Shown: positions 44,554-52,529 of the stretch, piece by piece | Position numbering within the stretch: the stretch's first letter is position 1 | Layout: each line of letters opens with the position of its first letter | Source of the DNA: Bradyrhizobium diazoefficiens | Lineage (GTDB): Bacteria > Pseudomonadota > Alphaproteobacteria > Rhizobiales > Xanthobacteraceae | DNA: 64,000 bases | Direction: 5' to 3' | Assembly: GCF_016599855.1 (NCBI RefSeq) | Contig: NZ_CP067041.1 | Span: 2,046,001 to 2,110,000 of the forward strand | The notes under the pieces: generated by a model | What the model was told of the DNA's origin: nothing | Seen by the model: the letters and a program-made list of their open reading frames with translations, nothing else | Databases searched by the model: none | Made by a program: the position numbers and the translations under genes

Positions 44554-46719
44554 ATGAACAGGACAGTCTTTGCCCTTCCACCCAAAAGCGACTACGTCAC
44601 CCGCGGCGGTCTCGCGATCACCCGCGTGGCCGAGCAGTTCACGGGCGGCGCCAACCGGCTCGACGATCTCGTCAGCCTGCTCGACCGCCGCCGTGGCGTG
44701 GTGCTGTCCTCGGGGACAACCGTGCCCGGCCGCTACGAGAGCTTCGACCTGGGCTTCTCCGATCCGCCGCTCAAGCTCGAGACCACTGGTGTCGATTTTA
44801 AGCTCGAAGCGCTGAACGCGCGTGGCGAGGTGCTGATCGCCTTCCTCGCCGACGTCCTGCGCGAGCCCTGCGTCGTGGTCTCCGAGAAGACGTCCACGCG
44901 CCTTGCTGGCCACATCATCCGCGGCGATGCCCCGGTCGAGGAAGACCAGCGCACGCGGCGCGCCAGCGTGATGTCGCTGGTACGCGATCTCGTCGCCGCT
45001 TTCGCCGCCAATGATGACGGGCTGCTCGGCCTGTTCGGCGCCTTCGCCTACGACCTCGTGTTCCAGATCGAGGACCTCGTGCAAAAGCGCCCGCGCGAAC
45101 AGGATCAGCGCGACGTTGTGCTTTACGTTCCTGATCGCCTGCTCGCCTATGACCGCGCCACGGGGCGCGGCGTCGTGCTCAGCTACGATTTCGCGTGGAA
45201 GGGCCAATCGACCGAAGGCCTGCCGCGCGAGACAGCGGAGAGCCCGTATCTGAAGACGTCGCGTCAGGGTTTTGCCGATCACGCACCCGGCGAATATCAG
45301 GCCACGGTGGAGACGGCACGTGCGGCCTTTGCCCGCGGTGATCTGTTCGAAGCCGTGCCGGGCCAGCTCTTCGCCGAGCCCTGCGAGCGCTCGCCGGCCG
45401 AAGTGTTCCAGCGCCTCTGCGTCATCAACCCGTCGCCTTACGGCGCGCTGATGAATCTCGGCGAGGGCGAATTCCTCGTCTCCGCATCGCCGGAAATGTT
45501 CGTGCGCTCGGACGGACGCCGCGTCGAGACCTGCCCGATCTCAGGTACGATCGCGCGCGGCCTTGATGCGATCGGCGATGCCGAGCAGATCCGCCAGCTC
45601 CTGAACTCGGAGAAGGACGAGTTCGAACTCAACATGTGCACCGACGTCGATCGGAACGACAAGGCGCGCGTCTGTGTGCCCGGCACGATCAAGGTGCTGG
45701 CACGACGGCAAATCGAGACCTATTCAAAGCTGTTTCACACCGTCGACCATGTCGAAGGCATGCTGCGTCCCGGCTTCGATGCGCTCGACGCCTTCCTCAC
45801 CCATGCTTGGGCCGTCACGGTCACGGGCGCACCAAAGCTCTGGGCCATGCAGTTCGTCGAGGATCACGAGCGCTCGCCGCGGCGCTGGTATGCCGGCGCG
45901 ATCGGGGCGGTGAATTTTGACGGCAGCATCAACACCGGCCTCACCATCCGCACCATCCGCATGAAGGACGGTCTCGCCGAGGTGCGCGTCGGCGCCACCT
46001 GTCTGTTCGACTCCGATCCTGCTGCCGAAGACCGCGAATGCCAGGTCAAGGCGGCAGCTTTGTTCCAAGCGCTGCGCGGCGATCCGCCAAAGCCGCTGTC
46101 AGCCTTTGCACCCGACGCCACGGGTTCGGGCAAGCGGGTGCTGCTGATCGACCACGACGACAGTTTTGTGCACATGCTCGCCGATTATTTCCGCCAGGTT
46201 GGCGCCAGCGTCACAGTAGTCCGCTATGTGCATGCGCTCGACATGCTTAAGCAGAAGAGGTGGGATTTGCTCGTGCTGTCGCCCGGTCCCGGCCGCCCCG
46301 AGGATTTCGGGATCAAACAGACTATCGAGGCGGCGCTGGAGAACAAGCTGCCGGTGTTCGGCGTCTGCCTCGGCCTACAGGCGATCGGCGAATATTTCGG
46401 CGGGGAGCTCGGCCAGCTCACGCATCCTGCCCACGGCCGGCCCTCGCGGGTGCAGGTGCGCGGCGGGCGGTTGATGCACAATCTGCCGAACGAGATCGTC
46501 ATCGGCCGCTATCATTCGCTATTTGTCGAGCGCGACAGCATGCCCGAAGTTCTAAGGGTCACCGCCAGCACCGAGGACGGCGTCGCCATGGCGCTGGAGC
46601 ACAAGACCCTGCCGGTCGCCGGCGTGCAATTCCATCCGGAATCGCTGATGTCGCTCGGCAACGAGGTGGGCTTGAGGATTGTCGAGAATGCGTTCCGGCT
46701 GGATGCGGGAGCGAATTGA
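44554..46719 (+). CDS. trpE(G): Anthranilate synthase, fused components I and II
   Basis: A 721-residue fusion that makes anthranilate from chorismate and glutamine, the first committed step of tryptophan synthesis. The N-terminal 510 residues are TrpE (SASPEMFVRSDGRRVETCPI, DEFELNMCTDVDRNDKARVC, VTVTGAPKLWAMQF). The C-terminal 190 are TrpG, a class I glutamine amidotransferase (LLVLSPGPGRPEDFG, FGVCLGLQAIGEYFG with the catalytic Cys, and GVQFHPESLMS with His-x-Glu). The fusion is common in Rhizobiales. Expression is set by the trpL attenuator upstream. Confidence 0.97.
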   Translation: MNRTVFALPPKSDYVTRGGLAITRVAEQFTGGANRLDDLVSLLDRRRGVVLSSGTTVPGRYESFDLGFSDPPLKLETTGVDFKLEALNARGEVLIAFLADVLREPCVVVSEKTSTRLAGHIIRGDAPVEEDQRTRRASVMSLVRDLVAAFAANDDGLLGLFGAFAYDLVFQIEDLVQKRPREQDQRDVVLYVPDRLLAYDRATGRGVVLSYDFAWKGQSTEGLPRETAESPYLKTSRQGFADHAPGEYQATVETARAAFARGDLFEAVPGQLFAEPCERSPAEVFQRLCVINPSPYGALMNLGEGEFLVSASPEMFVRSDGRRVETCPISGTIARGLDAIGDAEQIRQLLNSEKDEFELNMCTDVDRNDKARVCVPGTIKVLARRQIETYSKLFHTVDHVEGMLRPGFDALDAFLTHAWAVTVTGAPKLWAMQFVEDHERSPRRWYAGAIGAVNFDGSINTGLTIRTIRMKDGLAEVRVGATCLFDSDPAAEDRECQVKAAALFQALRGDPPKPLSAFAPDATGSGKRVLLIDHDDSFVHMLADYFRQVGASVTVVRYVHALDMLKQKRWDLLVLSPGPGRPEDFGIKQTIEAALENKLPVFGVCLGLQAIGEYFGGELGQLTHPAHGRPSRVQVRGGRLMHNLPNEIVIGRYHSLFVERDSMPEVLRVTASTEDGVAMALEHKTLPVAGVQFHPESLMSLGNEVGLRIVENAFRLDAGAN

Positions 46720-46738
46720 GTGCAGAATTTCCATACTC

Positions 46739-46839
46739 GTCATTCCGGGGCGATGCGAAGCATCGAACTATGGTGCGCAGTTGCGCACCTGAGAATCTCG
46801 AGATTCCGGGTCTGGGGCTTCGCACCATCCCGGAACGAC
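46739..46839. repeat. Dispersed palindromic element
   Basis: Ends GTCATTCCGGGG (from 46739) and CCCGGAACGAC (to 46839) are imperfect inverted copies; internal shorter inverted repeats (GATGCGAAGCATC, TGGTGCGCA-type) suggest a multi-arm fold. It fills the gap between trpE(G) and apt. Confidence 0.6.
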
Positions 46840-46852
46840 AATCGGAGCTGAG

Positions 46853-47392
46853 ATGACCTTTGACCACGATCTGAAGGCGAGCGTCCGCACCATTCCCGAC
46901 TATCCCAAGCCGGGGATCATGTTCCGCGACATCACCACGCTACTCGCGGATGCGCGCGCCTTCCGCCGCGCGGTCGACGAGCTCGTCAATCCCTGGGCCG
47001 GCAACAAGATCGATAAGGTCGCCGGCATGGAAGCGCGCGGCTTCATCATCGGCGGTGCGGTGGCGCATCAGCTCTCGGCCGGCTTCGTGCCGATCCGGAA
47101 AAAAGGCAAGCTGCCGCATACCACCGTGCGCATCGCTTACTCTCTCGAATATGGCATCGACGAGATGGAGATGCATGTCGATGCGATCCAGCCCGGCGAG
47201 CGCGTCATCTTGGTCGACGACCTCATCGCCACCGGTGGCACCGCGGAAGGCGCGGTGAAGCTACTGCGCCAGATCGGTGCCAACGTGGTCGCCGCCTGCT
47301 TCATCATCGACCTGCCCGAGCTTGGCGGCGCCGCCAAGCTGCGCGCCATGGACGTGCCGGTGCGCACGCTGATGACGTTCGAGGGGCATTGA
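46853..47392 (+). CDS. apt: Adenine phosphoribosyltransferase
   Basis: A 179-residue APRT that salvages adenine to AMP with PRPP. It begins [20 protein letters not shown], the APRT N-terminus, has [19 protein letters not shown], and the PRPP motif [19 protein letters not shown]. It is a cytosolic dimer in the family. It follows a dispersed repeat behind trpE(G) and converges with a GIY-YIG gene. Confidence 0.97.
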   Translation: MTFDHDLKASVRTIPDYPKPGIMFRDITTLLADARAFRRAVDELVNPWAGNKIDKVAGMEARGFIIGGAVAHQLSAGFVPIRKKGKLPHTTVRIAYSLEYGIDEMEMHVDAIQPGERVILVDDLIATGGTAEGAVKLLRQIGANVVAACFIIDLPELGGAAKLRAMDVPVRTLMTFEGH

Positions 47393-47411
47393 ATCTCCGC
47401 CGTGGCGATTG

Positions 47412-47747
47412 TCAGATCGCCTCGGCCTTGAGCTCGGCCCGCCAGTGCGCCACGCGCTCCTTCAGCAGCGTGTTTCTGACATAGGCGCTCTCCTCATCCT
47501 CCAGACGCTCGCATTCGGCAAACGTCAGGCCGCCTGCCTCGCCGTGCGCATCCCAGGCGGCCTGGAGGCTGAGACAGGGGTGGCTGCCCTGGCGCAAGGT
47601 AAACCAGATGCGATTCTGGATGGTCTCGAGGTTCGGGGCTTGGCCGACCCAGATCTCGCCCGAGGCCGCGCAGCGCACGACATAGATGCCCGCAGTGGTC
47701 TTCCGCTCCTTGTAGGCGGCGATGGCTGCTTTCCGGTCGATGCTCAC
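47412..47747 (-). CDS. GIY-YIG nuclease family protein
   Basis: A 111-residue protein with AGIYVVRCAASGEIWVGQA (GIY followed by the YIG-equivalent WVG), then ETIQNRIWFTLRQG and a later acidic segment FAECERLEDEE. The usual GIY-YIG Arg and Glu appear (IQNRIWF, and the Glu further on), so activity is possible, but the family includes proteins of unknown role. It stands alone, 20 bases from the apt stop (convergent) and 84 from the ATPase gene. Confidence 0.7.
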   Translation of the reverse strand: MSIDRKAAIAAYKERKTTAGIYVVRCAASGEIWVGQAPNLETIQNRIWFTLRQGSHPCLSLQAAWDAHGEAGGLTFAECERLEDEESAYVRNTLLKERVAHWRAELKAEAI

Positions 47748-47831
47748 GGGAGGGGGCCTTGCTGAGGAATCTATTGCGCAGACTCAATAGTGGCTGAGAT
47801 GTCCGGCGTCAATATTACCCGGGTGAAATAT

Positions 47832-48500
47832 TCAGGATCGTTGCAGGATCAGACTGAGCTCAAGCTCGCGGAAGGCGAGGTAATTCCGCCGGATCCATTG
47901 GTGCAGCTCGGTCGAGGAATCCTTCTCCTGGCGCAGATAGCCGGTGAAGGAGAAGTTCAGCCGATCGATATAGGTCTTGAGGAAGCCGGGCAGCGCCGGC
48001 AGGCGGAACAGCCGGCCGCCTTCCATCGCGGGCGGCAGCTCGCCGCGGATCATGAACTCATTGTCGACGGTGATCAGGTTCATCCGCGGGATCTGCTGGC
48101 GTAGCATCTCGTGGCCGCGGGCCGACACGCGGTCAGTGTCGGCAACGAACAGGATCTGTGGTGCGACATGCCGGCGCGCAGCTTCCTTGAGCAGCCCGAT
48201 CTCGTCGGCCATCTTGAAGAACTCGTCGAAGGCGTGGAAGCCGAGGTCGATGACCTTGGCGAGCCCGTCATCGACGATGACGCGGTCCATCAGCTGCATC
48301 TTGCCGTAGGTGTCGATCACGTCCGCGGTCTCGGTCACCTTCGGCAGGTAGTCGAGCAGCGACGGCTCCTTCAGATTGACGTCGAAGGCCGCGACGTTGC
48401 CATTCTTGAGCAGCAAAAATTCGGCAAGCAGCCGCGCCAGCAGCGTCTTACCGACCTGCGGGCGGGGCGAGCAGATGATGTAGAGGGGCGTCGCGGACAT
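47832..48500 (-). CDS. P-loop ATPase of ParA/MinD-like type (second of a tandem pair)
   Basis: A 222-residue P-loop protein. The P-loop CSPRPQVGKT is a variant of the deviant Walker A (KGGxxGKT) with Arg and Pro-Gln in place of Lys and Gly-Gly. It then has NVAAFDVNLKEPSLLDYLPK, a ParA-like switch region, and LFVADTDRVSARGHEMLRQQ. I do not recognise a more specific family. It follows a second ParA-like ATPase by 60 bases, and the two are alike in size, so a partnership is likely. Function unknown. Confidence 0.65.
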   Translation of the reverse strand: MSATPLYIICSPRPQVGKTLLARLLAEFLLLKNGNVAAFDVNLKEPSLLDYLPKVTETADVIDTYGKMQLMDRVIVDDGLAKVIDLGFHAFDEFFKMADEIGLLKEAARRHVAPQILFVADTDRVSARGHEMLRQQIPRMNLITVDNEFMIRGELPPAMEGGRLFRLPALPGFLKTYIDRLNFSFTGYLRQEKDSSTELHQWIRRNYLAFRELELSLILQRS

Positions 48501-48560
48501 CGACAGCTATATCAGGCCAACTCACCGCCCAATCCAGCCGTATCCGCCCGGCCTTCGCAA

Positions 48561-49313
48561 CTATTTTTCGCTGCTGCGGGCCGCGGCTTTCGAACCGACA
48601 ATGTCGGTCAAGCGGATGCGGTCGAACTCGCTCCAGACGTTGGCCAGCCAGTGCCGGACATAACCGCGCAGCACGAAGGAGTAGTTGGCGGCCTCGTCGT
48701 TCATGCCCTTGTTGGCGACGAATTTCAGGAACGGAACTGACGATACCTCGACCTGCTCATAGGCCATTTCGTTGAGCTTGGGGATGGTCAGCTCAGTCGC
48801 ATCCTTGATGCGGTGGAAGTAGGAATTGTAGGTCGACTGGTCCCATTGGAAGAACTGGGTGTCGTTGATGAAGTTCTTCACCAGGAAATATTTTGCACCA
48901 CCCATGAAGCCCGCGGTCTCGGCGATTTCGTCCAGCGAGGCGATCGAGGGTCCGAGGATATGGAACACCGCGAAGGTGATCTGGCCGGCCTTGGCGGCGT
49001 CAAGGAAGCCGATGTCGCGCAAGGAGGCCAGCGCCGGCGAAAGCAGGCCGGCGCGGACATCGATCACGGTCACCGACGGGCTCGCCGCGTTGAGCGTATC
49101 GAAGATCTTCATCTGGTCCGACGTCGTCATCATGTCGACGATCTCGGTGATCTCCGGGTGGAAGCGCTTCAGCGTTCCCCGCGGCGACTCCGTGTCGAAG
49201 GCGCGTGTCGGCACGTTGTTGGCGGAAAAATAATCGAGCAGAGTTCGCGACACCGTGGTCTTGCCGACCCCGCCCTTGTCCGCGCCCACCACAACCACTG
49301 CCGGCTTTGCCAT
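48561..49313 (-). CDS. P-loop ATPase of ParA/MinD-like type (first of a tandem pair)
   Basis: A 250-residue ATPase. It starts AVVVVGADKGGVGKTTVSRTL, the classical deviant Walker A of ParA/MinD/SIMIBI proteins, followed by FDTESPRGTLKRFHPEITEIV and VTVIDVRAGLLSPALASL, where Walker A' Asp residues would lie. No plasmid or septum partner lies nearby. It may position or assemble a protein complex, but this is inference. Three tandem 11-bp units lie 59-91 bases upstream of its start. Confidence 0.7.
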   Translation of the reverse strand: MAKPAVVVVGADKGGVGKTTVSRTLLDYFSANNVPTRAFDTESPRGTLKRFHPEITEIVDMMTTSDQMKIFDTLNAASPSVTVIDVRAGLLSPALASLRDIGFLDAAKAGQITFAVFHILGPSIASLDEIAETAGFMGGAKYFLVKNFINDTQFFQWDQSTYNSYFHRIKDATELTIPKLNEMAYEQVEVSSVPFLKFVANKGMNDEAANYSFVLRGYVRHWLANVWSEFDRIRLTDIVGSKAAARSSEK

Positions 49314-49371
49314 TTAAGTCCCCTAACGCGCGCCCCCGATCGCGAGGTCGCAATCGGCCGGGCCCCAAATC

Positions 49372-49404
49372 GATGTCCCAAGGATGCCCCAAGGATGTCC
49401 CAAG
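49372..49404. repeat. Three tandem 11-bp units upstream of the ParA-like pair
   Basis: GATGTCCCAAG (49372-49382), GATGCCCCAAG (49383-49393) and GATGTCCCAAG (49394-49404) repeat at one helical turn each, with one base differing in the middle copy. They lie 59 bases upstream of the leftward ATPase gene and could be a cooperative binding site or simply a short tandem repeat. Confidence 0.7.
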
Positions 49405-49531
49405 TCTGCTGTTGGGCGCGAACATGGCAGAAACAAGGGAGAATTCAATTCCTCGGCACGCCGTAGCGGCAATTCTCGAGGTTTTTCCCGATCGTTGTGA
49501 AACCGGTCGCAAGTTGCAGAAAATCACGCTC

Positions 49532-50764
49532 CTAATGGCGACCCCACGGACCGACCAAAGGACCCATGGGATCGCCGCCTGCGGTTCCGGAGGGGCTGGG
49601 CACAGGCGGCGGATTGGCCCGGCTGCCTGCATCATTCCAAGGCCCCTGCGGCAGCGGCGGCGGGGCGTCCTGCTGGTCGGACTGTGCGCCGGGCTCGTCC
49701 ACGGTGGGCTGTTCCGTCTCCTCAGTGGGCGGCGGCAATGGACCGGGGTCACGGCCACCCGCGAACTTGACCAGCGCGTCGACGCGGCACTGCACCGAGG
49801 GATGAGTCGCGAACAGATCGGCAAAGCCCTCGCGCGGATTGTCCACGCAGAGCTCCATCACTGCGGAGGTTGCGCCAGGCAGCTCGCCGCGGTTTTCAAT
49901 CTTGCGCAGCGCCGAGATCATGGCATCGGGATTTTTGGTCAGCTCGACCGAACCGGCATCGGCGAGATATTCCCGCGAGCGCGAGAGCGCGAGCTTGACC
50001 ACCTGCGACACCAGCCAGGCCACCACGATCAGCACGACCGCGATGATGATGACCACGATTGCGCCGCCACCGGAGCTCTTGCTGTTGCTGTCGCTCGATG
50101 ACAAAGACGATCGCGACGACGAGGAGGTGCCCGACGACCACGAGCCGCCAGAGCTCCAGCTCAAATTCGTGAACAGGCGGAAGAACAATTCGCCGAAGAA
50201 GCCGACGACGCCGGCGATAATGACGGCAACCACCATCAGCTGCACGTCGCCGTTCTTGATGTGGGTCAGCTCGTGGCCCAGCACCGCCTCGATCTCCTGG
50301 TCGTTCAGCGCCTTCAGGAGACCCGTGGTGACGGTGACCGAATATTGCCGCGGGTTCAGACCCGTCGCGAACGCGTTCAGCGCCGGGCTCTCCATGATCT
50401 TCAGCTTCGGCATGGTGATGCCGCGCGAGATGCAGAGATTTTCGAGCAGATTGTAGAGCCGCGGCTCTTCCTCCCGGGTGACGTCATGGCCGCCGGTGAC
50501 GGCGTCGATCATCGACTGGTGGAACAAATAGGCGATCACGATCCAGGCGATCGCCGCAACCGTCGCAAAGGGCGCTGCCTTCAGCAGGTCGACGAAGGCG
50601 CGGTTCAGATAATAAGCGACGGTCTGGTTGCCGTTGATGACGACTTCGGCCACCAGTGCGCCGGCGAAGACCAGCAAATAGACCAGCGCGAACAGGCCGG
50701 CGAGCAGCAGCATCGAACGAAACTTGTTCGAGGCGATGTGCGTGTAGAGACCGTACGCGGCCAT
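49532..50764 (-). CDS. M48 family membrane metalloprotease
   Basis: A 410-residue HtpX-like protease. It has two N-terminal membrane helices, GLLKALNDQEIEAVLGHELTH with the zinc motif HELTH, two further helices around a Ser/Gly-rich loop (SSSSRSSLSSSDSNSKSSGG), and the third ligand in SRSREYLADAGS. The C-terminal 70 residues are Pro-rich, unusual for HtpX, and may be cytoplasmic. It likely degrades damaged membrane proteins. A LemA gene lies 32 bases upstream on the same strand, a common pairing. Confidence 0.9.
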   Translation of the reverse strand: MAAYGLYTHIASNKFRSMLLLAGLFALVYLLVFAGALVAEVVINGNQTVAYYLNRAFVDLLKAAPFATVAAIAWIVIAYLFHQSMIDAVTGGHDVTREEEPRLYNLLENLCISRGITMPKLKIMESPALNAFATGLNPRQYSVTVTTGLLKALNDQEIEAVLGHELTHIKNGDVQLMVVAVIIAGVVGFFGELFFRLFTNLSWSSGGSWSSGTSSSSRSSLSSSDSNSKSSGGGAIVVIIIAVVLIVVAWLVSQVVKLALSRSREYLADAGSVELTKNPDAMISALRKIENRGELPGATSAVMELCVDNPREGFADLFATHPSVQCRVDALVKFAGGRDPGPLPPPTEETEQPTVDEPGAQSDQQDAPPPLPQGPWNDAGSRANPPPVPSPSGTAGGDPMGPLVGPWGRH

Positions 50765-50796
50765 GGCGCGCTGTCCTGCCAGCCTATCGGCTCAAA

Positions 50797-51357
50797 TCAG
50801 AACTTCACCTGCGGCGCCGCCTCGACCTCGGTGCGGCTGGCGCCGAGATCGAAGAAGTCCTTCCTGGTGAAGCCGAACATGCCGGCGAACAAAGCGGCGG
50901 GCATCTGCTGGATGCCTGTGTTGTATTCCTGGACCGCGTTGTTGAAGAAGCGGCGGCTCGCCGCGATCTTGTTCTCGAGGTCGGAGAGTTCGCCCGCAAG
51001 CTGCTGGAAATTGGCGTTAGCCTTGAGGTCCGGATAGGCCTCCGACAGCGCGATCAGCCGTCCCAGTGCGCCGGACAGCTGGTTCTCGGCGGCGGACACC
51101 TGCGCCGGGCCCTGCGCCGACATCGCCGAATTGCGCGCCTTGATGACGTCGTCGAGCGTGCCGCGCTCGTGCGAGGCGTAGCCCTTCACCGTCTCGACCA
51201 GGTTCGGGATCAAATCGTGGCGCTGCTTGAGCTGCACGTCGACGTCGGCAAAGGCCTGGCCGACGCGCTGGCCGAGCGCCACCAGCCGGTTGTAGGCGCT
51301 GAAGGCGAACAGCACGAGGACGACGATGACGCCGAGAACGATCCAGCCGGTCGACAT
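50797..51357 (-). CDS. LemA family protein
   Basis: A 186-residue LemA protein. One N-terminal membrane helix (GWIVLGVIVVLVLFAF) is followed by YNRLVALGQRVGQAFADVDV, KQRHDLIPNLVETVKGYASHE and SRRFFNNAVQEYNTGIQQ, the family signature and coiled-coil body. LemA proteins often sit beside M48 proteases, as here. An AGGAG site precedes the ATG. Function unknown; probably inner-membrane with an extracytoplasmic helical domain. Confidence 0.92.
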   Translation of the reverse strand: MSTGWIVLGVIVVLVLFAFSAYNRLVALGQRVGQAFADVDVQLKQRHDLIPNLVETVKGYASHERGTLDDVIKARNSAMSAQGPAQVSAAENQLSGALGRLIALSEAYPDLKANANFQQLAGELSDLENKIAASRRFFNNAVQEYNTGIQQMPAALFAGMFGFTRKDFFDLGASRTEVEAAPQVKF

Positions 51358-51493
51358 GGAGAACTCCTGAAAGGGGATTTAAGGCGGGCAGCGTAAACCA
51401 AAATGGGGCCCGGGGAGCGCCCGGCGCGAAGGAAAGGTAAGACTTGGTCGAATGGGGAACCATCCGAGTTCAAGGGAAAAGCGGCTAACGAGG

Positions 51494-52471
51494 TTAACTT
51501 TTGGACAGAACGGCGTCGCCCCAGCGCCAGCGCCGCGCGGCTGCATAGGCAGCTTTGTCACGTCGTGGCACCTTCGTCAGTGCGACGCCCTCCTCGGTGC
51601 AGAGCTTTGCTGTGATCTCGGCCTTGCCGACATCCGGCGGCGCCAGCACGCGCGCGGCGCGGCTTTCGGGTGGCGTGCGGGTCAATGCGACGTAGACGAA
51701 GCGCTCGTCCTCGAACGGCACCTCGGCGCCCTTGATCTGGCGGTGCGCTTGCGAGCGCGGCAGGCGCTGGTTGAAATGGCACCAGTCGGGCGCAATGAGC
51801 GGGCAGGGTTTTTCGTGCGGGCAGGGCGCGGTGACAAAGGCGCCAGCCGCGGTCAGTTGCTGGCGTAGCGCGAGAATGCGAGCATAGCCGGCGGGCGTGC
51901 CGGGCTCGATCACGAGCAGCGCGTGGCGCGCCTTGGCCCACATTGTTTCCGTGAGCTTGCGCTGGTCGCTCTCACTGAACTCGCCGATGACGTAGCTCGC
52001 GACGACGAGATCGGCCTGCGAGACTCCGGCAAGGTTCGCGGCGGCATCGCCGGGCAGATAACGGCAATCGGAGAGGCGCGTGCTGTCGCGCGCTAGTTCG
52101 AGCGCGAGACGGCTGAGCGTTGTATTGGCATCGAGCAGGGTAAAGTCTCGCAGCGACGAGAAAGCTTCCGCGGCGGCCCAGCTCGCGGTGCCCGGACCTG
52201 CGCCCACGTCGAGCAGTGTTTCCGGGGCGAGGCTTGGTGCGATCTCCGTCAGCGCATTCAGGCTTGCGGCAACGGCGGCGTAGGTCGCCGGCATGCGCGC
52301 CAGCGCGTAGGCGAGCGCATCGGCCTCGGACTTGATAGAGCCGGAGCTGCCGCCTGCGCGATAGGTGGTCGAGATTTTTTGCGATCGCTGTGCGGCGTCG
52401 GTACGCGATAAGCCCTGGAGCTTGGCGTCCAGGGCGGTCTTGAGTTCGGCGGGGAAGGTGGGAGAGATCAT
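51494..52471 (-). CDS. Rsm22-type small ribosomal subunit methyltransferase-like protein
   Basis: A 325-residue protein with a class I S-adenosylmethionine fold (ETLLDVGAGPGTASWAAAEAF). After the fold it has three cysteine-rich pieces: APCPHEKPCPL, WCHFNQRLP, and further basic residues; the CPHxxxCP...CH pattern is the putative iron-sulfur site of the Rsm22 family, known from the mitochondrial ribosome. It probably modifies or helps assemble the small ribosomal subunit. It reads leftward beside smc, separated by a short palindrome. Confidence 0.85.
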   Translation of the reverse strand: MISPTFPAELKTALDAKLQGLSRTDAAQRSQKISTTYRAGGSSGSIKSEADALAYALARMPATYAAVAASLNALTEIAPSLAPETLLDVGAGPGTASWAAAEAFSSLRDFTLLDANTTLSRLALELARDSTRLSDCRYLPGDAAANLAGVSQADLVVASYVIGEFSESDQRKLTETMWAKARHALLVIEPGTPAGYARILALRQQLTAAGAFVTAPCPHEKPCPLIAPDWCHFNQRLPRSQAHRQIKGAEVPFEDERFVYVALTRTPPESRAARVLAPPDVGKAEITAKLCTEEGVALTKVPRRDKAAYAAARRWRWGDAVLSKS

Positions 52472-52480
52472 GTTGGCCTA

Positions 52481-52521
52481 CCGTCATTCCGGGTTCTCGC
52501 TTCGCAAGACCGGAATGACGG
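52481..52521. repeat. Short palindrome between smc and Rsm22
   Basis: Exact 12-base arms CCGTCATTCCGG (52481-52492) and CCGGAATGACGG (52510-52521) around 17 bases. The ends match the larger dispersed elements at 42107 and 46739. It lies just downstream of smc and just before the Rsm22 gene. Confidence 0.7.
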
Positions 52522-52529
52522 CAGAGATA

